This document shows, piece after piece, positions 1 to 7,328 of a stretch of 13,571 nt of DNA. Under the pieces are notes generated by a model. It did no database searches, was not told the origin of the DNA, and was given only the letters and a program-made list of their open reading frames with translations. Made by a program: the position numbers and the translations under genes. Each line of letters begins with the position of its first letter. Within the stretch, counting starts at the first letter, position 1. Source of the stretch: CAZPBC01 sp964584775 (lineage in GTDB: Bacteria > Chlamydiota > Chlamydiia > Chlamydiales > SLFE01); NCBI GenBank assembly GCA_964584775.1, contig CAZPBC010000052.1, positions 1 to 13,571 on the forward strand, read 5' to 3'.

Positions 1-177
1 CGACTGCGTTCTTTGTAGCAGTTTCGACTAGGTCTTTGATGAGGGCTTCATCAGGAAGAGCCTTAACTTCATCGGAAGTTGCAAGTTTAGCGACAGCGTC
101 TTTTGTAGCAGTTTCCGCAAGGCCTTTGATGAGGGCTTCATCAGGAAGAGCCTTAACTTCATCGGAAGTTGCAAGTT
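1..177. repeat. 90-bp in-frame tandem repeat, two copies visible
   Basis: Bases 34-87 and 124-177 are identical over 54 bp at a spacing of 90 bp, and the flanking bases (1-33 against 91-123) are near-identical. The period is exactly 30 codons, so the reading frame is kept. The array touches the left edge and may continue. Near-perfect DNA identity suggests recent duplication or ongoing copy-number change. Confidence 0.9.
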
Positions 178-964
178 GATCAAGAACATCGAGCTTTGTT
201 TCAAGCGCATCGAGTTTTGCAACAACATTATTATCGATGAGATCTTTAGAAGCCATCGTTTTAACAAGAGTATTAAGCTCTTCAAACTGCTTAGTCATCT
301 CCTCAAACTGTTCTTTCATTTTGTTGCTAACTTCTGTTGCAATCGATTTGATGTGTTCATCTGTAATTCCAGTGTTTCCAAGCGTCTCTAGTTTCTTACT
401 CACTCCCGCAAGATTTTCGGAAACAGTCTGGATATTTGTGGACATACCTTTAATGAGCTTTTCTGTGCTCGTTTTTAGGGTCGTGACCATTCCTCTTAAT
501 CCATCTTGTTTTCGTGTTAACTCTGCTAGTTTTTTAGCTTCTGCATCTGGTTGTCCAAAGCGCGAGCTGATGAGTTTGGCTGCGGCAAGGACAGCCAGGG
601 CGACGCCGTTGATGGCGGCAGCGGTTGCTAAGGTCAGCCCGAGTACGGGTGCGAGAGCGTAGGTTGCAGCGGCAGAGACGCTGAGATCGATGACGATACA
701 AATGATGGCTTTGAGTTTAGGTTTGTCTGCAAAACGTGTTGTGTCGAGATAGTTGGAGACAAAGTCGTGGACTCTCAGGGCTAGGGCGCAAATTGATCCA
801 GAGAAGAGGATTTGTGTTGCGATGGGTACAGCAGCTGCAGACTTTAGAATTTGAATGGTCGTGCCAGCAAAGAGTTCTGTTCCTTGCTCTGCGGCGAGGT
901 GGAGTGCTGTTGCACCACCCACTCCAGCGAGTACGCTTGTGGTTGCTTCGTTTTGAACTGTCAT
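1..964 (-). CDS. Inc-like membrane protein with coiled coil and 30-residue tandem repeats (3' end outside window)
   Basis: The frame is open from an ATG at 964 to the left edge, giving 321 codons with no stop, so the C-terminus is missing. The start is fixed: two in-frame TAA codons lie just upstream, and a GGAGG Shine-Dalgarno sits 9 bases before the ATG. Residues 35-63 form one hydrophobic block and 85-132 a longer one, Ala/Val/Leu-rich. Residues 140-265 are charged and helical, with Lys/Glu/Leu spacing suggesting a coiled coil (for example around 215-262). From about residue 264 a 30-residue unit starting LATSDEVKALPDEALIK repeats. A bilobed hydrophobic region plus coiled coil is the usual look of chlamydial inclusion membrane (Inc) proteins, which are type III secreted; that assignment is inference. 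I recognise no named family. It could also be an ordinary inner membrane protein. It has its own promoter region and is not overlapped with ispA. Confidence 0.8.
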   Translation of the reverse strand, partial: MTVQNEATTSVLAGVGGATALHLAAEQGTELFAGTTIQILKSAAAVPIATQILFSGSICALALRVHDFVSNYLDTTRFADKPKLKAIICIVIDLSVSAAATYALAPVLGLTLATAAAINGVALAVLAAAKLISSRFGQPDAEAKKLAELTRKQDGLRGMVTTLKTSTEKLIKGMSTNIQTVSENLAGVSKKLETLGNTGITDEHIKSIATEVSNKMKEQFEEMTKQFEELNTLVKTMASKDLIDNNVVAKLDALETKLDVLDQLATSDEVKALPDEALIKGLAETATKDAVAKLATSDEVKALPDEALIKDLVETATKNAV

Positions 965-1088
965 TGATTATTACCTCCATATTTGTTTTTGGAGACACTG
1001 ATGTATTCAATTTCTTCATCTCTGAAGTCAAATTCCTCTCAAAAATCTAAAATTGAATTAATCAGTGCCCCCTTTTCGAAATGGCACA

Positions 1089-1118
1089 ATACTAATGTCA
1101 AAAATGTTTTTCTAGCAA
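1089..1118 (-). promoter_or_regulatory. Candidate sigma66/sigma70-type promoter of the Inc-like gene
   Basis: On the minus strand TTGCTA (1118-1113) and TAGTAT (1094-1089) are 18 bp apart. This would start transcription near 1082, giving a leader of about 120 bases before the ATG at 964. Both boxes match four or five of six consensus positions. The surrounding 965-1230 gap is AT-rich and contains nothing that looks like a gene. AT-rich DNA gives such matches by chance, so this is only a candidate. Confidence 0.3.
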
Positions 1119-1139
1119 AACAATTTTTAGAGGTGAGCA

Positions 1140-1165
1140 GTTTTTTATTTGAAACAATAAAAAAC
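1140..1165. repeat. AT-rich perfect inverted repeat
   Basis: GTTTTTTATT (1140-1149) and AATAAAAAAC (1156-1165) are perfect 10-bp arms around a 6-base loop. It lies between the end of ispA and the candidate promoter of the next gene. It may act as a weak terminator for ispA or as a protein-binding palindrome; its low GC content makes a strong RNA hairpin unlikely. Confidence 0.4.
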
Positions 1166-1217
1166 AAATTTGCACATCTTAATTATTTTTTTAATGAGCT
1201 GTTGGTTTAATGCGTGT

Positions 1218-1240
1218 CTGCTCGTGTTATCTACGAGCAG
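1218..1240 (-). terminator. Hairpin over the ispA stop codon
   Basis: CTGCTCGT (1218-1225) and ACGAGCAG (1233-1240) form a perfect 8-bp stem with a 7-base loop that contains part of the ispA stop codon. No U-run follows directly on the minus strand, so this is not a classic intrinsic terminator. It could end or stabilise the ugd-ispA transcript. Confidence 0.3.
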
Positions 1241-2043
1241 AGTGGAGTCGTTTGGAAAGTGTGCGAGAGGAGCTCTTGAAGCAAGTCCGTGTTGTGGCGT
1301 GGAAGAGAAACACCCAACAGTTGATCTATTTCAGTTTGCAGGCGCTTTTCAGTTTCCTGCTGACCGACGACTTGAGTGCTGTTTGAGACCTCTCCTGTTT
1401 CGCTATCAAGGAGGTCGTCCAAAAGTTGAAAAGCTTTTCCAAAAGAGTGTCCAAAGGAGAGGAGGATCGCTTTCTCCTCAGGTGTTGCATCGACAAGTAC
1501 GGCTCCCATGAGGGTTGCCAGTGTGAAGAGGGAGGCCGTTTTCTTTTCTTGCATTTGGAAGAAGGTCGCTTTTTCCGGAGGGATGAAAAGATCTTCATAC
1601 TGACCTCCGATGATGCCATCGATCCCTGTTTGGCGTGTGATGAGATCGATGAGCTCGACTTTTTTGTGGGGAGGGAGAAGGGGGCTGGAAGAGAGGAGCT
1701 GGAAAGTTTCAAGATGGAGAAGGTCGCTTGCGAGCAGGGCTTCGCCTTCGGAAAAGGCGCGGTGGAGACTGGGTTTGCCCCGGCGGAGGTCATCATCATC
1801 CATTGCAGGGAGGTCGTCTTGGATCAGTGAGTAGGTGTGGATCAGTTCAAGGGTGATCGCAGGATCGAGGGCCTCTTCCAAGCTGGAGTCAAACGTTTTC
1901 ACGACGGTCAGAAGGAGAAGGGGGCGGAGGCGTTTTCCTCCTGAGAAGAGGGAGTAGTGGCAAGCCTTTTTTAGGGGATGGCCATCGGAGGGATAGAGAG
2001 TCTCAAGACGTTCATCAATGAGTGAGCGAAACGACTCAATCAT
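1231..2043 (-). CDS. ispA: Short-chain (E)-prenyl diphosphate synthase, probably farnesyl diphosphate synthase
   Basis: This enzyme condenses dimethylallyl/geranyl diphosphate with isopentenyl diphosphate in the cytoplasm. Its product feeds undecaprenyl carrier lipid and quinone synthesis. Visible motifs in order: GGKRLRP (residues 35-41), first aspartate-rich motif DDLPAMDDDD (76-85), GGQ (146-148), KT (168-169) and second aspartate-rich motif DDLLD (209-213). The DDxxxxD form with Tyr71 five residues before it is the pattern of bacterial type II farnesyl diphosphate synthases. At 270 residues it is somewhat shorter than the usual 290-300, and the C-terminus after residue 245 is poorly conserved in appearance. 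Gln75 sits where His is common before the first motif. The ATG overlaps the ugd stop as ATGA, so translation is probably coupled. Geranylgeranyl synthase activity is the main alternative. Confidence 0.9.
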   Translation of the reverse strand: MIESFRSLIDERLETLYPSDGHPLKKACHYSLFSGGKRLRPLLLLTVVKTFDSSLEEALDPAITLELIHTYSLIQDDLPAMDDDDLRRGKPSLHRAFSEGEALLASDLLHLETFQLLSSSPLLPPHKKVELIDLITRQTGIDGIIGGQYEDLFIPPEKATFFQMQEKKTASLFTLATLMGAVLVDATPEEKAILLSFGHSFGKAFQLLDDLLDSETGEVSNSTQVVGQQETEKRLQTEIDQLLGVSLPRHNTDLLQELLSHTFQTTPLCS

Positions 2044-3383
2044 ACAAAAGCCTCTTCTGCCATCGTTTCCTTAATTCCGATCGGAAAGTAATCAAATCCG
2101 TGAGAGGCCATGGTTTTCGGAGAGTACTGGTTACGGCCGTCAAAGAAACCATGTCCCTTCATCGTCCGTTTTAGCTCTTCGAGGTCGAGGCGACGGAACT
2201 CTTTCCACTCTGTTAGAAGGGCGAGGGCATCGGCGCCTTTGGCGGCGTCCATTGAGGAGGTCGCCCAGGTGATCGAGGGAGAGTCAGGTATGAGCTCTTT
2301 AGCTTTCGGCATCGATTCGGGATCGAAGAGGCGGAGTGTCGCTCCTTCTTTGAGAAGAAACTCGACGAGGGTGAGAGAGGGGGCTTCACGCATGTCGTCG
2401 GTGTCGGGCTTGAACGAGAGCCCAAGGAGGGCGATCGTTTTTCCTGCAAGGCCACCTGCTTCATTGAAGTAGCGTTTCATTTTCTCGCCGAGGCGTCTTT
2501 TTTGACGCTCATTGACGAGGCGGACCGCTTCAATGAGGGGCATTTCAACATGGAGGGATTGGGCCTGGGTGACAAGAGCGAGGGTATCTTTGGGCAAACA
2601 AGAGCCTCCAAAACCGAGCCCGGCGTAGAGGTAGTTGTATCCAATCCGGTGGTCGGAGCCGATTCCGCGGCGGACTTTGTTGATGTCAGCGCCGAGCACC
2701 TCTGCGAGCCGAGCCATTTCATTCATAAATGAGATCCGCGTGGCGAGCATTGCGTTAGCGGCATATTTTGTCATCTCAGCGGAAGCTGGATCCATGACAA
2801 GGAGGCGGTCGTGATTGAGCATGAAGGGTTCGTAGATCTCTTTGAGGAGCGTCTCTGCCTTTTCGGAGTCCGTTCCGATTAGGATCCGATCGGGTTTCAT
2901 AAAGTCTTGGATGGCGTCGCCCTCTTTGAGGAACTCGGGGTTGGAGGCGATATCAAACTCTTGAGAAGGCTCTTTTCCTTTCAGAAAGGCTCTCAGTTTT
3001 TTCGAGGTGCCAACCGGGACGGTCGATTTGATCACGAAAAGGGTGTAATGCTCTGCCGCGTCGAGGGTGCTCGCTGCTGCAGCAAACAGGCGGCTGAGGT
3101 CTGCCGCTCCAGAGGGGGAGGGGGGAGTGTCGACGGCGAGAAAAGCGACGGTGGGCTCTTTCGGAACCTCTGCGTAGCTGCTGATAAAGGTCAGGCGATC
3201 TGACTGCTGCTCTCGTCTCACAAGTTCCTCAAGGCCAGGCTCATAGATAGGAATCTCGCCCTTTTTGAGCTGTGCGATTTTCGCTTCGTTGATGTCGAGG
3301 CAGGTGACATGGTGGCCCATTTCTGCAAAGCAGGCTGCGGAGACGAGGCCGACGTATCCTCCGCCAATCACAAGTAAATTCAT
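2040..3383 (-). CDS. ugd: UDP-glucose 6-dehydrogenase family protein
   Basis: The family oxidises UDP-glucose to UDP-glucuronate using two NAD+. The 447-residue length is normal. The N-terminal Rossmann fold opens with GGGYVG (7-12) and Asp30 ends the second strand. STVPVGT (120-126), SNPEFLKEGDA (147-157), TKYAANA (205-211) and GFGGSCLPKD (257-266) follow. They supply the residues known from characterised homologues: Thr121, Glu150, Lys206, Asn210, catalytic Cys262 and Asp266. GLSFKPDTDDMREAPS (321-336) marks the C-terminal UDP-binding domain. No catalytic residue is missing. The start is set by the glycine-rich loop, which must begin near residue 5, and no Shine-Dalgarno precedes it. It is cotranscribed with ispA by a 4-bp overlap. 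UDP-glucuronate could feed surface glycan or lipopolysaccharide sugars. A GDP-mannose or other nucleotide-sugar dehydrogenase cannot be excluded from motifs alone. Confidence 0.92.
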   Translation of the reverse strand: MNLLVIGGGYVGLVSAACFAEMGHHVTCLDINEAKIAQLKKGEIPIYEPGLEELVRREQQSDRLTFISSYAEVPKEPTVAFLAVDTPPSPSGAADLSRLFAAAASTLDAAEHYTLFVIKSTVPVGTSKKLRAFLKGKEPSQEFDIASNPEFLKEGDAIQDFMKPDRILIGTDSEKAETLLKEIYEPFMLNHDRLLVMDPASAEMTKYAANAMLATRISFMNEMARLAEVLGADINKVRRGIGSDHRIGYNYLYAGLGFGGSCLPKDTLALVTQAQSLHVEMPLIEAVRLVNERQKRRLGEKMKRYFNEAGGLAGKTIALLGLSFKPDTDDMREAPSLTLVEFLLKEGATLRLFDPESMPKAKELIPDSPSITWATSSMDAAKGADALALLTEWKEFRRLDLEELKRTMKGHGFFDGRNQYSPKTMASHGFDYFPIGIKETMAEEAFV

Positions 3384-3390
3384 GGCGCTT

Positions 3391-3419
3391 ATGATATTAG
3401 GAATCTACGTTTAATTCAA
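3391..3419 (-). promoter_or_regulatory. Candidate promoter of ugd-ispA giving a leaderless message
   Basis: TTGAAT (3419-3414) and TATCAT (3396-3391) are exactly 17 bp apart on the minus strand, matching four of six and five of six consensus bases. The ATG at 3383 starts 8 bases after the -10 box. Transcription would therefore begin at or within a base or two of the start codon, consistent with the absence of a Shine-Dalgarno. Confidence 0.5.
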
Positions 3420-3420
3420 C

Positions 3421-3453
3421 GTTATCTGGCTCGAAAAAGTCATGTTATCTGGC
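3421..3453. repeat. Tandem 10-bp direct repeats upstream of the ugd -35 box
   Basis: GTTATCTGGC occurs at 3421-3430 and again at 3444-3453 (GCCAGATAAC on the minus strand, the direction of ugd). The copies are 23 bp apart start to start, close to two helical turns, and the nearer one ends one base from the candidate -35. This is the arrangement expected of an activator bound as a tandem dimer; the protein is unknown. Confidence 0.5.
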
Positions 3454-3537
3454 CAGCCGGGTATTTTAGGAAAGCTTGTAAAAATGGGACGAAAAGTATT
3501 TTGTGACAGTTTTGCGAGTGTTCATGAAATATCCAGG

Positions 3538-5652
3538 TTAGAAACAATTTGGTTTTGAATCGCTTCCGAGGAGGTTGAAATAGAGGGTCACACGGCTCTC
3601 TCCTTCATTTTTTTGGAGGGAGAGGCGCATCTGCCATGAAGCGCGGAGGTTGACGAGGAGATTGTACTCATATTCCGTATAGCTCGGCTCGTTCATGCGG
3701 TTCCAGCCGTGGCGGATGGCAAACTCAGAGGCGAGGGTCGTATCGAGGCGGTAGAAGAGGTGGAAAAGAAGGGTGTTGCGGCGGTCTGAGACAAGGGAGT
3801 CGCGGAGCTCTTGCTCAGTCCGGAAGCTGTCGAGGATAAAGTTGCGGTACTGAGCTTTTCTCCAGGCAAATGCAGAGCGTTGGCGGTACTCCCCAGCGAA
3901 GGCAATGTCATCAGAGATGGTCACCTCCGTGCGGTAGTTGACATAGTTGATGGCATTGCGCTCAAAATCCCATGCGGAGGAGACCTGTTGTTTGATGCGG
4001 TAGGTGGGGTGCCATTCCAGGTCGAGGTAGAGACGAGGTGTGGCATCATAGACCGTCTGAGTGTCAAAGAAGGTATAGGTGTAGAAGTCCGCTTCTAAAT
4101 AGGGGGAGATGCAACCCTCTTCGGATTTGACATAGATCAGGTTTTTCAATCCGGTGCGGAGGGTATTAAGACGAAACCACCCATCAGTGATGTCGAAGAT
4201 AAAGTGTGAGGTGGGAGAGATCGTCGGCGTTGTGATGTATTCGTAGTGAGCGTAGGGTTGAGCGACGTGTTTCATATTGCGGAAAGTGCGGTAGAAATCG
4301 GTTTTCGCGAGGACACCAAACGATCCTAGGGCTAGCCACTCGATGTTGCTTGTCGGGCCACTACCGTAGAGGATGGCGACGCCTTCTGCATAGGGAGTGA
4401 AGTGCAAACATCCCATGTGAAAGGGGCGGTAAAGGCGTTCAAAAAACTGTGCACGGGCCGCATGGAAGTTGGTGGCGTCGAGGTCATCTTGATCGTATTT
4501 GAAGTCAAAGTAACCAATGTCAAAGTGGCTGTCGCTGATGGCTCCTGTGCACCCAAGAGCTTGCGGTTTGAAATGGCCTTCCAGGGAGGGAAGTTCTTGC
4601 TTGACCGTTTGGAAGTTGTTGATGCGGACACGGGTGTAGAGGTTGGCGATCACCAGTTCATCCTGTTGGCGGCGCAGGTTAAACTGCGTCTGCTGTGCGG
4701 CTTTGAGGTCGAGGCCTTGGTCTTGGTAGTCGGTGGGCATATCCTTATCACTGAGGTAGTCGTAGGAGAGGTCAAAGCTCGTCCTACCACAGTCCCATTC
4801 GTTATGGTAGAGACCCTCAAGGCGGTAACGGGTCTGCTGCTGGGGGTTGTCGAGTGAGGAGTCGTTCGCGATGTAGTTGATGGTGTGGAACCAGTGGTTT
4901 TTCACTGGAGAGTAGTAGTAGGTCTCGATCCCTCCTCCAGGACCTCTTTCAATCCGGTAGTCGAGGCGGAGGAAGGTCTTAAAGTGGTTCCAATCGAAGG
5001 CTTCGTAGATCATTCCGAGACGGAAGCCTTGCTGCCCACCCCAACGGACGCGGTAGCGGATCGGAGAGTCAAAAATCCAGTCGAGGTTGGCTCTCAATTT
5101 CGGGAGCCAGAAGAGAGGCATTCTCAGGATCCGGACGGTCACGTTGTCAGCACTGAAGTAGTGGTCGGAGAAAAAGTGCGCCTCGCTCATCTCAATTTTC
5201 CAGTCGGGGCACGCCTTCTCTGATGTGGTGAGGTAACCTGAACGGACTTCGATCGAAGAGTTGCAGTGGAGATAGATCTCTTTTCCCCCAAAGTACCAGG
5301 GCTCGACAGCGCTGCGACCATTGCAGATGACCCCCTCCTTTGTCAGGAGGTCATACCGACAAAAGTCGCCGACGAGGGTATAGGGACCAAAGGTGACCAT
5401 GAGGTCCCCCTCGGCTTCGAGCCAGAGGCCGTTATCATCTTTAAAATAGCTGATGTGTCTTGCTTGGATGCGGAGCTGAGGGGCGGAGATGACACCCCCT
5501 TCGTCGGTGAAAATGCGCCCCTCCTCGAAGGTGGGGCTGATGAGGTCAAAGGTGATGCCCTCTTCTTCTAGGGAGTCTAAAAGCACTTCGATAGGATCCC
5601 CAAAAAGGAGAAAGGGGAAAAGGAGAAGTGAGAGAAGAGAAGGCCACTTCAC
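3538..5652 (-). CDS. lptD: LptD-like outer membrane lipopolysaccharide assembly protein (OstA family)
   Basis: LptD is the outer membrane barrel that inserts lipopolysaccharide into the outer leaflet. Residues 1-18 are a signal peptide (Lys then a Leu/Phe-rich core). Residues 35-175 read as an OstA/LptA-like periplasmic beta domain: alternating strands with GGVISAPQLRIQARHISYF near 52-70. The MPLFWLPKL segment (178-186) corresponds to the LptD motif leading into the barrel. Residues 195-704 show the aromatic alternating pattern of an outer membrane barrel, and the last residue is Phe, as in outer membrane protein targeting signals. Cysteines at 98, 110, 130 and 148 could make periplasmic disulfides. 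The 704-residue length fits. The start is a GTG whose last bases form the stop of the upstream HEAT-repeat gene (GTGA overlap). From memory, C. trachomatis has an OstA-domain gene in the same neighbourhood as maf. Confidence 0.82.
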   Translation of the reverse strand: MKWPSLLSLLLFPFLLFGDPIEVLLDSLEEEGITFDLISPTFEEGRIFTDEGGVISAPQLRIQARHISYFKDDNGLWLEAEGDLMVTFGPYTLVGDFCRYDLLTKEGVICNGRSAVEPWYFGGKEIYLHCNSSIEVRSGYLTTSEKACPDWKIEMSEAHFFSDHYFSADNVTVRILRMPLFWLPKLRANLDWIFDSPIRYRVRWGGQQGFRLGMIYEAFDWNHFKTFLRLDYRIERGPGGGIETYYYSPVKNHWFHTINYIANDSSLDNPQQQTRYRLEGLYHNEWDCGRTSFDLSYDYLSDKDMPTDYQDQGLDLKAAQQTQFNLRRQQDELVIANLYTRVRINNFQTVKQELPSLEGHFKPQALGCTGAISDSHFDIGYFDFKYDQDDLDATNFHAARAQFFERLYRPFHMGCLHFTPYAEGVAILYGSGPTSNIEWLALGSFGVLAKTDFYRTFRNMKHVAQPYAHYEYITTPTISPTSHFIFDITDGWFRLNTLRTGLKNLIYVKSEEGCISPYLEADFYTYTFFDTQTVYDATPRLYLDLEWHPTYRIKQQVSSAWDFERNAINYVNYRTEVTISDDIAFAGEYRQRSAFAWRKAQYRNFILDSFRTEQELRDSLVSDRRNTLLFHLFYRLDTTLASEFAIRHGWNRMNEPSYTEYEYNLLVNLRASWQMRLSLQKNEGESRVTLYFNLLGSDSKPNCF

Positions 5653-7328
5653 TCCACCACCCTCATGATGAGCCCTGCAAGAACGAGTGCGTTTTTCGGA
5701 TTGCCATACTGAAGCGCATCGATGAGCACGGCGGTGGTGTTGGCATTTTTCGTTTTGGCAAGGGCTTCGATCGACTCAACATAGAGTTCGGTGATCTCCT
5801 CGGGGGTGAGCTCAAAATGCTCATCGTCAAAGCGCATTTCGAAAGGAGCCATTTCTTTGAAACGGACCATTTCGACATGGAAGCGCCCTTGCACCCAAGC
5901 AATCAGGTTTTCTTCAAAGGGACCCTTCTCTCCCATACGGAAGAGTGCGAGGTTGCAGTAGGCACGGACAAAAGGATCTCCCACTTTTTGGTAGTTTTTC
6001 TTCAGTAGAGCGATCGCTTCTGGGGACTGAAGATTTTCCAGTAGACGAACGAGTGTCGGAACGAGGTCTTGGTCTCCTTGATCGAAGATTTCGCCTGCCA
6101 ATTTAAGAAACTCTTTCTCAGGTAGATAGATTGCTTCGGTCAGGAGCTTTCTTCGGAACAGTTTCGACTGAACCAGGGCTGCAGGTGGAAGCCGTGATTC
6201 GGCTTCTGCATAGCCCATCCAGCGGAAGCTCGAGAGAGCGTGCCCGACCGACTGGTTCCTCAAGATGAGCTGATTCTTCGAGGTGACGAGGATCTCACGG
6301 ATACCGGCTCCCGCTTTTTCATCCTTTTGCAAAGCGAGGGCGATATTGGCGTTGAGGCGGGTGTTGGAGTCACCGCTTTTCGAAAGGTCATACAGAAGTC
6401 CTTTGAGTTCAGGGACATCTTTCAAGAGGGTGATTGCAAAGGGGTAAGAGCTCGAGGCAGCTGAGTAGAGCGTATTGAGTCCACTGTTTTGTCCTAGTTG
6501 GTAGAGGGAATAGGCAGCCGCGACGCGAACAAAGGGGGAGTCTGTGTTGAGGTAATTTTCGAGAGTGGGGATTGAGGATTCATCTTTAAACGCTCCGAAA
6601 CAGCGGGCCAGGACCTCTTGGCAGGGAGGGTCGATCTGTTTCGCGGTCCGGCGCATGCGAGGAAGGAAGTCGTCACGTTGGTGCTCGAGCAGCGAGAGGA
6701 GAGTTTGGAGGCGGACGTTGGGGTTTTTATCGTAGATCAGCTGCTTGAGGAAAAGATCGCTCGAAGGAGAGCCCATTTCTGCGAGAATGATCGGGAGGAT
6801 GGGACGTGCCTGAGGGGGGAGCTTGGTCATGAGCGATTCGAGACAGCCAAGAGCATCGGGGTGCTTCTTTTTTGCGAGAAGAAAAATTCCTTCGATCTGG
6901 AGGATCGGAGGGGCGCGGCGGATCGATTCACGGATCAGGTCGTCGGCGTAGGAACTTCTCGACTGGGCGAGGAAGTGCATGCTTGCCACAGCGACTTGGG
7001 GGTCATTGCTACGAAGGCCATTCTCCAGGACACGGAGGGCTTGGTCGTGAGTGGAGATACTTGCTCCGAAACAGGCAAGTAGTTGGGTTTCAGAATCTTC
7101 TTCACGAGAGCCTGCTTGAAGGAGAGCAAGAGAGAGGCTGCTGAGGAGTTCGTAATCATCGGTGCCGGTTTCCTGAACGTACGCTCGGTAGGCGCCGAGA
7201 GCGTTTTTCACATCTCCGGCATGTGCTAGGCAGAGGATGCGGGTACGTGCTGGGTCTTGGACCTTATCGTGTGCAGCAAAAGTCAGAGAAACAAAAAGGA
7301 GAAAGAGGACTAACCATCGACGTTCCAT
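5649..7328 (-). CDS. Exported HEAT-repeat protein coupled to lptD
   Basis: The 559-residue product starts with an export signal: MERR, then a hydrophobic core to residue 17, then Ala-Ala at 18-19 as a likely signal peptidase I site. There is no lipobox cysteine. Residues 95-465 are a run of helical pairs with HEAT/ARM spacing, for example around 110-165, 190-215, 250-280, 320-350 and 420-465, with the typical Asp-Pro-x-Val-Arg turn motifs at 264-269 (SPFVRV) and 451-455. Residues 470-530 are more acidic and aromatic and may form a separate end domain. It is therefore probably a periplasmic alpha-solenoid that binds another protein. Its start overlaps maf by 19 bp, with AGGTG placed as Shine-Dalgarno. 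Its stop overlaps the lptD start by 4 bp, so the two proteins should be made in step. I do not recognise a named family; a role with LptD is inference from coupling. Confidence 0.82.
   Translation of the reverse strand: MERRWLVLFLLFVSLTFAAHDKVQDPARTRILCLAHAGDVKNALGAYRAYVQETGTDDYELLSSLSLALLQAGSREEDSETQLLACFGASISTHDQALRVLENGLRSNDPQVAVASMHFLAQSRSSYADDLIRESIRRAPPILQIEGIFLLAKKKHPDALGCLESLMTKLPPQARPILPIILAEMGSPSSDLFLKQLIYDKNPNVRLQTLLSLLEHQRDDFLPRMRRTAKQIDPPCQEVLARCFGAFKDESSIPTLENYLNTDSPFVRVAAAYSLYQLGQNSGLNTLYSAASSSYPFAITLLKDVPELKGLLYDLSKSGDSNTRLNANIALALQKDEKAGAGIREILVTSKNQLILRNQSVGHALSSFRWMGYAEAESRLPPAALVQSKLFRRKLLTEAIYLPEKEFLKLAGEIFDQGDQDLVPTLVRLLENLQSPEAIALLKKNYQKVGDPFVRAYCNLALFRMGEKGPFEENLIAWVQGRFHVEMVRFKEMAPFEMRFDDEHFELTPEEITELYVESIEALAKTKNANTTAVLIDALQYGNPKNALVLAGLIMRVVE

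Noticed and set aside
1..177. Possible CRISPR or other non-coding repeat array
   Set aside because: The 90-bp unit is a multiple of three, has no spacers, and reads as an in-frame protein repeat of the Inc-like gene.
717..1031. Minus-strand frame of 104 codons overlapping the start of the Inc-like gene
   Set aside because: It is Arg/Thr/Ser-rich and low in hydrophobic order, as expected from an off-frame reading. The other frame has the Shine-Dalgarno, stops just upstream and sensible membrane segments.
4402..4857. Plus-strand frame of 151 codons opposite lptD
   Set aside because: It lies wholly inside a well-supported gene on the other strand, and similar antisense frames occur along the neighbouring minus-strand genes, as GC-skewed codon use tends to produce.
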